A stretch of DNA of 32,272 nucleotides from Luteibacter yeojuensis (GCF_000964085.1 NZ_JZRB01000085.1:1-32272); one strand, 5' to 3'. Positions 16,305-25,435 are shown, counted from the first letter of the stretch. Translations and numbers: made by a program. Notes: a model not told the origin generated them from the letters alone.

Positions 16305-17042
16305 TCAGCGCGGGGAATGCGCGTCGCGCACGTGCAACGCACGCAACGGCGAGCTGTACCAGTCGACCACGCTGCCGCCTTCGAAGCGAACCCACGACGG
16401 CCCGTACTGCCAGCGATCCGGCCCACGCAGCGTGGGCTCGCCCTCGACGGCGATGACCTCGTCCTCTTTCATGCCCGCCGCCAGCATGGCGCCCCCGACC
16501 GCGGGCCCGGCCACCTCGGCCGTGACGACAGGCACGCCCTCCGCCGTCGGATCGACGCGGTCGGGATCCGGCACCAGCGTCCACACCAGCACGCCGGCAA
16601 CCACGAACGTGGCAAGCCACGCCAGTTTGCGCGCCTGCATGCCCGATACCGCCGGTGGCACGCCCTGCTCCCCTGTAGGAGCGGGCTTGCCCGCGACATC
16701 CTGCCCCTCAGGCTCAAACAAAACCGGCGCATTCTCCAGCTCATCATCGCGCGCAAGCGCGCTCCCACAGTGGAAGACGCTGGCAGCCCCGGGCACGGCG
16801 CGCGCGCCGGGCAGCCGGCCGTGCCGCTTGTGGAAATCCATGGCCGCCGCGTACTGGGCCATCAGCCGCTGCAGGCGGCGCGCGGCGACGGCATCGGCGT
16901 GTTCGCCGCGGCTGCGGCGGTCGGGGTGCCATTGCGAGACATGGCGGCGGTACGCCTGCTTGAAATCGGCCAACGAGCAATCGGGCCGCAGGCGCAGCTT
17001 GCCGTACAGGTCGAGGAAGTCGGTTTCGTCCGCCACGGTCAT
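16305..17042 (-). CDS. Membrane J-domain protein with SmpA-like C-terminus
   Basis: This is a 245-residue protein. Residues about 6-72 form a J domain with the HPD tripeptide at 39-41 (HVSQWHPDRR), which stimulates DnaK ATPase. Residues about 137-158 are a single membrane helix (KLAWLATFVVAGVLVWTLV). The C-terminal part (about 195-235) reads EGEPTLRGPDRWQYGPSWV followed by a VVDW motif, resembling the small lipoprotein-assembly fold seen in SmpA/DUF2845-type proteins. The segment joining J domain and helix (residues about 90-126) is encoded by two REP repeats in opposite orientation and gives HCGSALARDDE and GQDVAGKPAPTG. The frame stays open through both. The start is ATG at 17040-17042 with a weak upstream TGGGG. 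Its role is not known. Confidence 0.75.
   Translation of the reverse strand: MTVADETDFLDLYGKLRLRPDCSLADFKQAYRRHVSQWHPDRRSRGEHADAVAARRLQRLMAQYAAAMDFHKRHGRLPGARAVPGAASVFHCGSALARDDELENAPVLFEPEGQDVAGKPAPTGEQGVPPAVSGMQARKLAWLATFVVAGVLVWTLVPDPDRVDPTAEGVPVVTAEVAGPAVGGAMLAAGMKEDEVIAVEGEPTLRGPDRWQYGPSWVRFEGGSVVDWYSSPLRALHVRDAHSPR
16674..16772. repeat. REP pair (REPIN-like) inside a coding sequence
   Basis: Two REP units face each other: TGTAGGAGCGGGCTTGCCCG at 16674 and the opposed unit CGCGCGCAAGCGCGCTCCCA ending near 16772, about 45 bases apart. Such inverted pairs are known as REPINs. The first uses a GGGCTTGCCC core and the second a GCGCTTGCGC core, so they are two subtypes. Both are read through in frame by the J-domain gene on the minus strand. 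Confidence 0.75.
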
Positions 17043-17123
17043 GGCTGGGCCCCAGGGTATGCCGCACGGTGCAGCGTGGCCTATGCAAGGCGGCGTGACA
17101 AGTACAACTTTTGGAGGATTTGC

Positions 17124-17849
17124 ATGCGCTTGCGCCTTTCATGCCTGGCCGTCCTTACGGCCATCTGCGCCGTAGGGGCCCCACTCACGACCATGGCCAC
17201 GGAACCGGGCCCCACGCTCGGCGCGCACGTGTTCCTCGGCCAGGGCGAGGGCCTGGGCAGCGACCCCGCCGTGACCCCGGCCATGGACACCGCGCCCACG
17301 GGCAGCGTGCTGGTGGCGTTCAACGCCGGGTACGCGGCCAACGACGGCTGGCCCAGGGACACCTACGACAACCACTGGAAGGCGCTGGGCCACGCGCAGA
17401 CGTATACCGGCTACGAGCGCTTCAGCGTGCGGGCCTTCGTCGCGACGGCCGCCCGCGGTGGCAGCGGCCACCGCATCAGCATCGCCAAGCCGGCCGAACC
17501 GAAGGGCGAACTCTCGCTGCCTTTCGTGGAAGTGCGCGGCGCGACGCGCGTGCAGGCCTTCGCCCAGAACTATGCCGACGGCGCACCCGTCGTCGCCAGC
17601 AAGGCGATCAGCGTCGACGGCCCGGCCACCTTGCTGGCCTTTTGGTGGGGCGATGGCGGGGTGAAGCGGATGACGGCCGTGCCGGGCGATGGCTTCACCC
17701 TCATCGACAGCTTTGTCGAGCTGCCCGACGAAAGCGGCGTGCAAGGCGCGGTGGCATGGCGGCAGGTGGATAGCGCGGGCACCTACCAGGTGCACTGGAC
17801 GGCGGCACCCGTGCAGGGTGCCGCGTTGTGGATCATCGCCATCCGCTGA
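17124..17849 (+). CDS. Secreted protein of unknown function
   Basis: I do not recognise a family for this 241-residue protein. Residues 1-25 are a clear signal peptide (MRLRLSCLAVLTAICAVGAP, then TTMATEP). The mature part is rich in short beta-strand-like stretches with Gly and aromatic residues (RFSVRAFVATAARGG, SGHRISIAKPAEP, LLAFWWGDGGVKRM, VQGAALWIIAIR), which suggests a compact periplasmic or extracellular beta-sandwich. The only cysteines lie in the signal peptide, so there is no disulfide. The ATG at 17124 has an excellent TTGGAGGATTTGC ribosome binding site. The gene is divergent from the J-domain gene and convergent with the autotransporter gene. The frame is open far upstream, but that part lies antisense to the J-domain gene and is ignored. 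Confidence 0.8.
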   Translation: MRLRLSCLAVLTAICAVGAPLTTMATEPGPTLGAHVFLGQGEGLGSDPAVTPAMDTAPTGSVLVAFNAGYAANDGWPRDTYDNHWKALGHAQTYTGYERFSVRAFVATAARGGSGHRISIAKPAEPKGELSLPFVEVRGATRVQAFAQNYADGAPVVASKAISVDGPATLLAFWWGDGGVKRMTAVPGDGFTLIDSFVELPDESGVQGAVAWRQVDSAGTYQVHWTAAPVQGAALWIIAIR

Positions 17850-17944
17850 TACCTGCCATGGCAGCGGACACGGATTTCGAAAGCGGACAACGCGAAGCCG
17901 AGGCCGCTCAGGCAGCTGCGAAACGCTTGCCGAATCCGCCCGCG

Positions 17945-17971
17945 TAGCGTGTCCGGAAACGGACGTCGCTA
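17945..17971. terminator. Candidate hairpin between convergent genes
   Basis: The gap 17850-18168 between the secreted-protein gene and the autotransporter gene contains a two-part stem. The outer arms TAGCG/CGCTA enclose GTCCG-GAAA-CGGAC with a GNRA-type loop. A T-rich tract (TTTTCTTTTG) begins about 19 bases later on the plus strand, which is further than in a typical intrinsic terminator. I see nothing else in this 319-base gap. Confidence 0.35.
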
Positions 17972-18168
17972 CCTACAACCATCGGCCTATTTTCTTTTGA
18001 AAACAGCGGCCTACAATGTACCTACGGTATCCCCCGGGCCTCCTCGCCACCCCACGCGGCAGGACGCCGCCAAGGGAATGGAAGGACCGCGCCAGGTGCC
18101 GGGACGCACCCCAGGACGGCGCAGGGATGACGGGTCGCAAGGCGACCCGGGAGATATCGGCCAGGGGA

Positions 18169-20688
18169 TTAGAACGTGATGCGGATACCCGCCTGCCCCG
18201 CCCAGCCACGCATGCCGTAGCTGCCCACGTAGTGCTGGTAGTTACCCTCGCCGTAGAGCTGCACATGCTCGCTGAGCTGGCTGACCGCGCCGGCCGACAC
18301 ACGGTAGGCATTGCCGCCGCGGCCCGCGGCGAACGCATCGCTCGCCTGCCACGCATCACTCGAGACCTGCGCCCGGGCATCGCCACCCATGGCGTGCACC
18401 AGGTCCACCGACACATACGGCATGAACAGCGGCTGGGCCGTGCGGGAAACGCGGCCACCCAGCGTGGCGCGCGTCTGCTTCACCGTGCCAAGGCGCACCG
18501 CCAGGCCGTCTCCATCGACGAAGTCACGGAAATTCAGTTGCTGGTGCTGCAACTGGAACCGCGGCTCCACGGTCCACTCGCCGCCCAGGGCGATGGGTAG
18601 CCCGGCTTCGATCGAGGCCGTCCATGCGGTGGCCCGCACATCACCCACATCGTCGCCGCGCAGGTCGGTGCCGATGTTGCCGTGGTAGCGCCGCGCGCCC
18701 ACCACGCCATCGACCCACAGGCCGTCGCCGTGCTGCCAGGTGAGCCATGCCGACACGCCGTTCGCATCGTATTTCGCGGTGCTGTTGCCATCCACGGCGT
18801 GTGGCGAGACCCGCGTGGTGCCCTTGTCCACGGCCCAGCCCGCGCGCAGCGAGCCGTTGTCGCCGTCCAGCGCCACCAGCCCGCCGCCGATCTGCAGCGC
18901 GTTCACCTGCTGGTCGAAGTCGTAGCCAAAGCGCTCGAACGAGAGGTTGCTGCTGTAGCGCAGCTGGCCACCGAGGTAGCGGGCGAACAGTTCGCCGCCC
19001 ACGGGGTCGCTGGATTCGCCCTGGCGAATATCGCCCAGGCGCTGGTGCAGGCCGCCATTGAGCATGTCGCCGTACGCGAGCAAGGCCACCGGTGCGGACA
19101 GATACGACGGCAGCTGCGGCACCACGGCCGGCCGCTCGTCGATCGGCGGCTCCGGGTTGCCGGGTTCATCGGGGTTGCCCGGTTCGTCCGGGTTGCCGGG
19201 GTCTTCCGGCGTCACCGGATCCACCGGCACGCAATCGCGCAGGCAGACGAAGCGGTTGCCCAGGCGGTAATCCCAGTTCAGCGTCTCGCCATCGCCCAGC
19301 GCGCTCTGGGCCGGGTCGGCCTGGCCGGGGCCGAACGCGTGCAGCGTGTACTGGTACGCGCCCGCCGCCACGTAGCCACCGCGCAGCGCGAAGGCATCCG
19401 CGCGCGATTGGCCCGCGACCTGGATCAGCGAGATGCCCTCGTTGGCGTCGAGCACGCCATCGCGGTTGAGATCGGTAAGCGCGCCTTCGCCCTGCGGGTT
19501 CACCACCACCAGCGTGGGCCCCGTCGTCGTCACGTCGCCGTGCACCAGCAGCCGGTCGGTCTGCTGGTTGGCGAGATCGCCGCCTGCGTTGAGCAGCGTG
19601 TTGAAGGCTAGCGTGCCACCCGCGCCACCGAAGTCGCCGCGGACGCTGAGGTTATGGTGCGAGCCATCGGCCATGGGCACGAAGCCCACGTTGCCGGCAA
19701 GCGTCAACGCCGTGAGGTCCGAATCCCTGGTGATCTGCCACGCCGTGGTGGCATCCATGTCGAGACGCGCGTCACCGTTGATGGCGCCAGTAAGCGTGGC
19801 CTGTTGCGCCATGCCCAGGGTGAGGCTGCCCTGGTCACCGACGCGCACGTCGCCCACGATATCGCTCGATGCCAGCGTGACATCGGCACTGACCGGGGCG
19901 GCCACGCCGGGCCGCGAGGTGCCGCCGACCACTTCCAGCGCCACGCCGTTCGCGCCGGTCAGCGTGCTGCCGTTGCTTACCGCGATGTGCACGTTATCCG
20001 TGCCACCCGCCAGGAGTGCGCTGACCTTGATCGCACTGCCCTGCGTCCCTTCGACTGCGGTGTGGTCCAGTGTCAGGCGCCGCTCGGGCTCGCCGGTGCC
20101 GCCGCCACGGTCGTCCGTGAACACCGAAATGCCGGCCGTGCCACCGGTGATGCGCGAATCACTGACCGCCACCGCGCCACGGATGACGCCGAGGCCGGCC
20201 GTGTCGCCGGTCAGCGACGATCCCGTGATCGTCACCTGCGAGCCGCCCGACACGCGCACACCCATCCGGCCGCCTTGCAGCGTGCTGTTGTCGATGGTAA
20301 TCCGGGGGGCTACGAGCGAGCCGGCACCGCTCAACGCGGCAAGCAGGCCATCGCCCGTGCTCGACGTGATGGTGGCGCCTGAGAGCGTCCCGTTGCTGTC
20401 GTTGAACAGCTCGATGGCCGCCACGCCCGCCGGATTCGTCTGCGTGACTGTGCCGTTCGTGACGAACAGCTTTGACGAGGTGCCGGAGACACCCAAGGCG
20501 GTGCCGCCGTCGACGTTCAGCGTGGCGCTGTTGAGGATCCAGTTGGCCGGCGTATCGCTCGGCGTTACCGTGGCCTGCTGGCCAGGGCCCAGCGTGGTGG
20601 CGGCGACCTGCGCCGAGGTAAGTGCTAGTGCCGATGCAAGGGCGGCAGACAGGCGCGTGCGCCGCGCGTGCGAATGGATGACGTTCAT
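18169..20688 (-). CDS. Autotransporter (type Va) with beta-helix passenger
   Basis: This is an 839-residue surface protein. An N-terminal signal region (about 1-30, SAALASALALTSAQVAATT) is followed by a passenger of about 450 residues. The passenger has Ser/Thr/Gly-rich repeats of the right-handed beta-helix kind (GTLSGATITSSTGDGLL, ITIDNSTLQGGRMGV, VTITGSSLTGDTAGL). A CLRDC motif and a linker of repeated PGNPDE units (about 496-519) lead to a C-terminal 12-strand barrel domain of about 290 residues. The protein ends QAGIRITF, with the terminal Phe needed by the outer-membrane Bam machinery. It should be displayed or released at the cell surface. The passenger style is pertactin/AidA-like, and I see no protease triad. 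The start is the ATG at 20686-20688, with GGAA eight bases upstream. It is divergent from the Ig-like array. Confidence 0.9.
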   Translation of the reverse strand: MNVIHSHARRTRLSAALASALALTSAQVAATTLGPGQQATVTPSDTPANWILNSATLNVDGGTALGVSGTSSKLFVTNGTVTQTNPAGVAAIELFNDSNGTLSGATITSSTGDGLLAALSGAGSLVAPRITIDNSTLQGGRMGVRVSGGSQVTITGSSLTGDTAGLGVIRGAVAVSDSRITGGTAGISVFTDDRGGGTGEPERRLTLDHTAVEGTQGSAIKVSALLAGGTDNVHIAVSNGSTLTGANGVALEVVGGTSRPGVAAPVSADVTLASSDIVGDVRVGDQGSLTLGMAQQATLTGAINGDARLDMDATTAWQITRDSDLTALTLAGNVGFVPMADGSHHNLSVRGDFGGAGGTLAFNTLLNAGGDLANQQTDRLLVHGDVTTTGPTLVVVNPQGEGALTDLNRDGVLDANEGISLIQVAGQSRADAFALRGGYVAAGAYQYTLHAFGPGQADPAQSALGDGETLNWDYRLGNRFVCLRDCVPVDPVTPEDPGNPDEPGNPDEPGNPEPPIDERPAVVPQLPSYLSAPVALLAYGDMLNGGLHQRLGDIRQGESSDPVGGELFARYLGGQLRYSSNLSFERFGYDFDQQVNALQIGGGLVALDGDNGSLRAGWAVDKGTTRVSPHAVDGNSTAKYDANGVSAWLTWQHGDGLWVDGVVGARRYHGNIGTDLRGDDVGDVRATAWTASIEAGLPIALGGEWTVEPRFQLQHQQLNFRDFVDGDGLAVRLGTVKQTRATLGGRVSRTAQPLFMPYVSVDLVHAMGGDARAQVSSDAWQASDAFAAGRGGNAYRVSAGAVSQLSEHVQLYGEGNYQHYVGSYGMRGWAGQAGIRITF
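19155..19205. repeat. Short tandem repeat coding a PGNPDE linker
   Basis: Imperfect 12- to 15-base repeats of the type GGGTTGCCGGGTTCATCGG occur here within the autotransporter gene. On the minus strand they encode successive PGNPDE/PGNPE units between passenger and barrel. Length variation by slippage is plausible. Confidence 0.7.
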
Positions 20689-21047
20689 ATGCGTTCCGGA
20701 AGGGAAAGGTGGTTGACCTCCGCGGCCGACGGGACGGGCGGCACTGCTTCGCGGGACGACAAAGAGGAGGTGCTGGCAGGGAGCAACGCGCATTGCAGCA
20801 CGCCAGGCACAGCGCGCCTATTAGGCGAACTCCTAAAAATGGCACTGAAAAGCCCTGCACCCCGCCGGTGTCACCCAACCCATTCGCGGAGATTCACGTG
20901 GTTCCGGCACGCGATGCGTACGCTACGCCGTGCAAATGAACGAATGGTGAAAGCGCCAGGCCACTCGCCTTTTGGCCTACTTCCCATGCCCTGCGCGGCG
21001 GCGTAGGGTCGTCCCCCTGGAGTTCCACCCACGACAAGGAGTCGACC
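20689..21047. promoter_or_regulatory. Divergent intergenic region with dyads
   Basis: This 359-base region separates the autotransporter from the Ig-like array. It contains a 13-base palindrome CGCCTA-T-TAGGCG (20815-20827) followed by CTCCTAAAAAT, and a looser dyad at 20907-20933 (GCACG...CGTGC around GCGTACGC). Either could be an operator. The plus-strand gene has AAGGAG at 21036-21041. I could not assign sigma-70 hexamers with confidence. Confidence 0.4.
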
Positions 21048-23183
21048 ATGGCACGCCCCACGCGTCGCGCCCGCACGGCCGTTTACCCGGCCCGGCGCAT
21101 CATCAAGACCAAGGCATCGCGCGGCAACCCGTCGCGGATCGTTTCGACGCTTATCCTGCCGGCGGCGCAGCCCGCCGCGCCTGGTGTGCACGTTACGCTG
21201 GAAGCGCCGATCGAGTTCGATGAAACGCAGTTCGCCCCCCCGGCCGCGAACACGCCGCCCAATGCGGAACCCGACCACATCCTGCTCAAGTCCGAGATGG
21301 GCAAGCCTATCCGGGTTCTCGTACCGCTTAGCGAGGATACGGTTTACACAGACGAGGTCGACCTTGTCCTCAACGGGAAAGTTATCGAAACACAAGTGGT
21401 CGCCGAGGGAGAAGGCTTGGACCCCCGGCCGTTCGCCATCAAGCCGACCGAGTCATTCCTGCCCACGCTGAACGTTCTCAACTACGTGCTGCGTTACGTG
21501 TCGGGCGGGTCGAACTCGGACGAGGGCCCGGGCGACTTCTTCAACATCGACACGGTCGCGCCGGGCGGCGACCACGAACTTGCCGCACCCGAAGTGGACA
21601 GCGACATCGTCGATGGCGGCTTGACCAAGGACAAGCTGGTCACGCTCCCCGATGGGAAGACCAGTGGCCTGGCCATCCGTATTCCCAGCTACGAGGGCTT
21701 CAACTACGGTGACAAGATCCGGGGTATCGTCGACGACGAGATCGACACGTTCGAGGCCGAAGTACCCTTCGGCCATACCGGCAAGATCGACGCCGGCGTC
21801 ACCGAAGCCCTCATCGCCAAGGCGGGCGACGGCAGGGTGGCCTTCAAGTACAAGATCACCGACCGCGCGGGCAATGAGTCGCAGCCGTCCAATGCACTTT
21901 GGCTACAGGTAGCGCTCAAGGGTGCCGAAAACCTCGAAGCTGTCCAGGTCCCCGCCTACGATGACGACGATGATAGTGACGGCGGCACCCAGCTGATCGA
22001 CCTGGCGGATGCGACCAACAAGGATGGCGTCGCCGTGGTCATTCCCTGGAGCGACGATTTCCAGCCCGGCGATACGCTCGCGCTATTCTGGGGTAACTCA
22101 CCAGTCACTCCGTATACGCTGACGGCCGGTGATGCCGACGCGGAGGATGACATCACCATCGGTGTCATGTTCCCCGCGATTTACGAAGAATGGACCTATA
22201 CCGCCAAAGACGACGACCAGATCGTTCCGGCGGATGTGCTCTACCACCTCAAACGCGGCAACATCGACCTGGGCACCTCACCCAGGAAAACCGTCGACGT
22301 GAATGTTTACCAGGTGGGCGGCGGCGACCCCGATCCGGAAGAACCGGGTAACCAGAACCTGCAATGGCCTTCGCTGGTGGCGGCGAGCGGCGCGCGGGAC
22401 AAAGTGGAAGGCGATGATTTCGGCAAAAAGGCCACGGTCCAGATCGCGAAACAGACCAGGCACACCACGCCGAAGAATGTATTCGCTGAAGACGACGTGG
22501 TCAGTGTCCTCTACAACGGCACCGAGTTCGCCAGCCATACGATCGTCGCCGCCGATCTTGTCGACACCTCGGTACCGCTGGTCGTTGACATGGCAGCGGA
22601 CGTGATCACCGACGTGGGCAGCGGCACGATCGACCTGCAATACAGCATCACCCGCGCCGTGGAAGGCGGCGAGAACACCACGTTCTCGCCCATCCGAGGC
22701 GTGGTCGTGGCGGGCAAGGACCAACTTCCTGGCGACGGCAAGGAACTGGATGCCCCCCTGTGCCCGGAAAGCGAAGATACCTGGATGTACGTCGACAAAG
22801 TCAACGATGGCACCTTGCTGGCCTTGCCGTTGTGGACTCGCTTCAACGCCGAGAACCAGGAGGTGCTCGTCAGCTTCAAGTATTTCAGTGGACGGGACCA
22901 GTCGCCCATCCCAGGCCGCGACTTCGAGATGCGGCTGACCGCCCCGCTCACAGTCTCGCCTGCGGAAACCTTGCCGGTGAAGGAGCCTGACGGAAACGAG
23001 CGGCCGCCCGTTGAGACCGACTACATCGGCGTGCGTATCCCGCGGGAACGATTGATGTACCTGTCTCCCGAAAATCGCTTCTTCTACATCGAGGCGAGCT
23101 ACGAGGTGAATAACACGGCGGGTGATACGACCCCCGTGGCATCGGCCACGACCACGATCAAGGTCGATACACGCGGCTCCTGA
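21048..23183 (+). CDS. Multi-domain Ig-like protein, array member 1
   Basis: This is a 711-residue protein of about six to seven beta-rich units of 90-110 residues. The units share a pattern: a hydrophobic strand pair after a proline, an acidic turn such as PGDTLALFWGN or GDKIRGIVDDE, then a closing strand like VAFKYKITDRAGN or IDLQYSITRAVEG. This is the style of bacterial immunoglobulin-like repeats. There is an Asp-rich stretch (YDDDDDSDGG), which may bind calcium. The N-terminus is basic (MARPTRRARTAVYPARRIIK) and is not a normal signal peptide, and no membrane anchor or sorting signal is visible. Only one cysteine is seen (LCPES). The ATG at 21048 has AAGGAG seven bases upstream. It is the first of four genes with gaps of 25 to 34 bases. 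Its function is not known. Confidence 0.8.
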   Translation: MARPTRRARTAVYPARRIIKTKASRGNPSRIVSTLILPAAQPAAPGVHVTLEAPIEFDETQFAPPAANTPPNAEPDHILLKSEMGKPIRVLVPLSEDTVYTDEVDLVLNGKVIETQVVAEGEGLDPRPFAIKPTESFLPTLNVLNYVLRYVSGGSNSDEGPGDFFNIDTVAPGGDHELAAPEVDSDIVDGGLTKDKLVTLPDGKTSGLAIRIPSYEGFNYGDKIRGIVDDEIDTFEAEVPFGHTGKIDAGVTEALIAKAGDGRVAFKYKITDRAGNESQPSNALWLQVALKGAENLEAVQVPAYDDDDDSDGGTQLIDLADATNKDGVAVVIPWSDDFQPGDTLALFWGNSPVTPYTLTAGDADAEDDITIGVMFPAIYEEWTYTAKDDDQIVPADVLYHLKRGNIDLGTSPRKTVDVNVYQVGGGDPDPEEPGNQNLQWPSLVAASGARDKVEGDDFGKKATVQIAKQTRHTTPKNVFAEDDVVSVLYNGTEFASHTIVAADLVDTSVPLVVDMAADVITDVGSGTIDLQYSITRAVEGGENTTFSPIRGVVVAGKDQLPGDGKELDAPLCPESEDTWMYVDKVNDGTLLALPLWTRFNAENQEVLVSFKYFSGRDQSPIPGRDFEMRLTAPLTVSPAETLPVKEPDGNERPPVETDYIGVRIPRERLMYLSPENRFFYIEASYEVNNTAGDTTPVASATTTIKVDTRGS

Positions 23184-23208
23184 ACCGAACCGATTGCAAG
23201 GATGCGCC

Positions 23209-25410
23209 ATGCAAACCAACACGACGTCAAGGGGCACGCCGCGTGCCCCGGTGCTGCCCCGGATGATCGTCACCGCCATCGAGGATGGCGGCCTCGGGCA
23301 CTTCGACCTCATCGCCGACCCGTACGCACGCGTCGCCATGGTGATGGGCCCCCTCAGCCTCGATGAGGTGGGCCCGGGCGATAAGTTGCAGGCCTTCATG
23401 AACGTCGACGGCGACGACAAGCTGATCGCCAGCCACGACATCACCAGCAGCGACCTTGGCCAGGAAAGCCCGATCTTCACCCTCGAGGCGGATGCATCGG
23501 AGATCAACAAATACCCCGACGGCGAGTACGACTTCAGCTACCACGTGCTGTACAGCAACGGCAGATCGGACAGCAGCATCGAACCATTGCGTGTACGCAT
23601 CAAGCGCACCATCCCGGGCGACCCCGCAGAACCCAGCAACCCGGTCAACGAGGCCCTGCCGCTGGCGACCGTGGTGCCGAGCCCCGTGCCCGCCTCGGCC
23701 ACGTCGGCCACCGTCACCGTGCCAGCCTGGCCAAACATGGCCGAGGGCGATATTCCCACCGTGGATTGGGAGCGGTTGCACCTGGTGCTGCCCGCGGTCA
23801 AGGCCGGCGAGGTGGGCCAGCCGGTATCCGTCGTGATCACCAAGGCGCAGCTCGAACAGGTGGGCGGCATGCAGGACCTGCCCGTGGCCTACGAGATCTT
23901 CGACGTGGTCGCGAACCATTCCGGCCGCTCGCGGTACACGCTGGTGGACGTGGAAATCGAACCGCCCGGCGCGCTCACCGCCCCGCGCGTACGTGAAGCC
24001 GTCGGCGGCGTCCTCGACCCCGAGGCCCAGGGCGATACACCGTTCACCATCCAGATCCCGACGATCGGCCGCGCCGGCGGCCGCAACGTGAGCCCCGGCG
24101 ACGTGATCACGGCGCTGTTCGAGGGCCGGATCCCCGGCACCGGCGCCTCGCACCGCTACGTTGCGCCTCCCTATACCGTGCCCGGCACCATCTTCGACAT
24201 CACGATCGACCTGCCCGTGGATGAGGTCATGCCGCTGCGCGGCGGCACGGCACGCGTCTCGTATGGCCTGCTGCCGCAGGACGGCGGGCCGGTGCTGCCG
24301 TCGCGCCACCTGGGCCTCTCCATCAAGGGGCTGCCGGCGCTCCTCGTCGCCGTGACCATCCCGGAGGATGCGAACCAGGACGATACCCTCGACCTCGATA
24401 CCGAGGTGACCGACGGCGCCACGGCATCGATCGACTACGCCAACATGGCGCTGGACGACTACATCACCCTCGACCTGACGGGGCGCCGCGCCGACGGCAT
24501 GGCCGACAACGACCGGAAGTACCGGCAGGTCTCGAAGCTCGGCAAACAAGCCATCGCCATCGGCAGCGATTATCTGCAACGCCTCGATGGCGGCACGCTG
24601 GAACTGAAATACAGCGTCGATAGTTTCGACGGCCAGGGTGCCGCCCGCCTGCCCCGCCGGGCGGCTTCGCTGCAGGCCATGCGCGAATCCGAGGTGCGCA
24701 AGGTCGCCGTGGGTAGCAAGGGGGCCGAACCGAAACTCCCGGCCCCGACGGTCCCCGATGTGGTCGACGGTTTCCTCGACCCGAAGACCGCGGAAACCGC
24801 GGTGGTCGTTCCGCATGCGGTGCTCGAAGTAAACGACGGCATCGACTTCACCTGGACCAGCAAGCAAAGCGAAACCGGGCACCTCACGGTGCGCAACGCC
24901 AACGTCGACCTCCGGTTCGCCATCGAGGGCAGTCTGATCAAGGCCAACGAAGGCAACAGCGTGGTCGTGGCGTACAAGCGCACGCGGGCTGGCATCGTCG
25001 CCCTGTCGGAACCGCTTGCCTTCCGCATCGAAACCCCGGTGATCGGGCCGCCGCCACTCACGCTGGATGTCGACGCGAACCAGGACAACGTGCTCGAGCT
25101 CGCCAGCGAGATGCCCGCTGGCACGACACCCCACGCCATCATCCCTGCCGGGGCCAACCTCGCCGCGGACGACACCGTGCAGGTCATCGTCGACGGACGC
25201 ACGGCCGACGGCACGCCAGCGCTTTGGGAGAGCTTCCCGCGCCAGATTCCGGCCAGCGAGGCCGGGAAAGCCCAATCCTTCGCCGTACCGGCGGATAGCC
25301 TGCGGGCCCTGAGCGGTGGCAGCGCGACGTTGAAGTATCGGGTCAAGCCGTTCGCCGACCCGGAAAACCCGGTGGAGTCGCAGCTCCTTACCGTGCAGGT
25401 GAGGCCGTGA
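23209..25410 (+). CDS. Multi-domain Ig-like protein, array member 2
   Basis: This 733-residue protein is related in layout to member 1 and has clearer internal repeats. Two units begin with DANQDxxLxL (around residues 387 and 623), continue through an ADDxxxxxxxGRxADG block and end GGxxxLKYxV. Other units begin with a VGGVLDPEA or VDGFLDPKT turn. These LDP-type units of about 100 residues resemble, from memory, the tandem Ig-like domains of large uncharacterised proteins in plant-associated Pseudomonas. There is no signal peptide (MQTNTTSRGTPRAPVLPRM), no membrane segment and no cysteine. The start is ATG at 23209 with AAGGA six bases upstream, 25 bases after member 1. A role in surface binding or as a structural scaffold is a guess from the fold only. 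Confidence 0.8.
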   Translation: MQTNTTSRGTPRAPVLPRMIVTAIEDGGLGHFDLIADPYARVAMVMGPLSLDEVGPGDKLQAFMNVDGDDKLIASHDITSSDLGQESPIFTLEADASEINKYPDGEYDFSYHVLYSNGRSDSSIEPLRVRIKRTIPGDPAEPSNPVNEALPLATVVPSPVPASATSATVTVPAWPNMAEGDIPTVDWERLHLVLPAVKAGEVGQPVSVVITKAQLEQVGGMQDLPVAYEIFDVVANHSGRSRYTLVDVEIEPPGALTAPRVREAVGGVLDPEAQGDTPFTIQIPTIGRAGGRNVSPGDVITALFEGRIPGTGASHRYVAPPYTVPGTIFDITIDLPVDEVMPLRGGTARVSYGLLPQDGGPVLPSRHLGLSIKGLPALLVAVTIPEDANQDDTLDLDTEVTDGATASIDYANMALDDYITLDLTGRRADGMADNDRKYRQVSKLGKQAIAIGSDYLQRLDGGTLELKYSVDSFDGQGAARLPRRAASLQAMRESEVRKVAVGSKGAEPKLPAPTVPDVVDGFLDPKTAETAVVVPHAVLEVNDGIDFTWTSKQSETGHLTVRNANVDLRFAIEGSLIKANEGNSVVVAYKRTRAGIVALSEPLAFRIETPVIGPPPLTLDVDANQDNVLELASEMPAGTTPHAIIPAGANLAADDTVQVIVDGRTADGTPALWESFPRQIPASEAGKAQSFAVPADSLRALSGGSATLKYRVKPFADPENPVESQLLTVQVRP

Positions 25411-25435
25411 TCCCGCTGCCCCAGGAGGCCAGGAA

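Noticed and set aside
17997-18017. TTGAAA and TACAAT as a sigma-70 promoter
   Set aside because: The hexamers are only nine bases apart, far short of the usual 16-18, and they lead into a region with no supported plus-strand gene.
23227-25275. A 682-codon open frame antisense to Ig-like array member 2
   Set aside because: It is a GC-driven shadow. The plus strand has good ribosome binding sites, tight operon spacing and repeated domain patterns.
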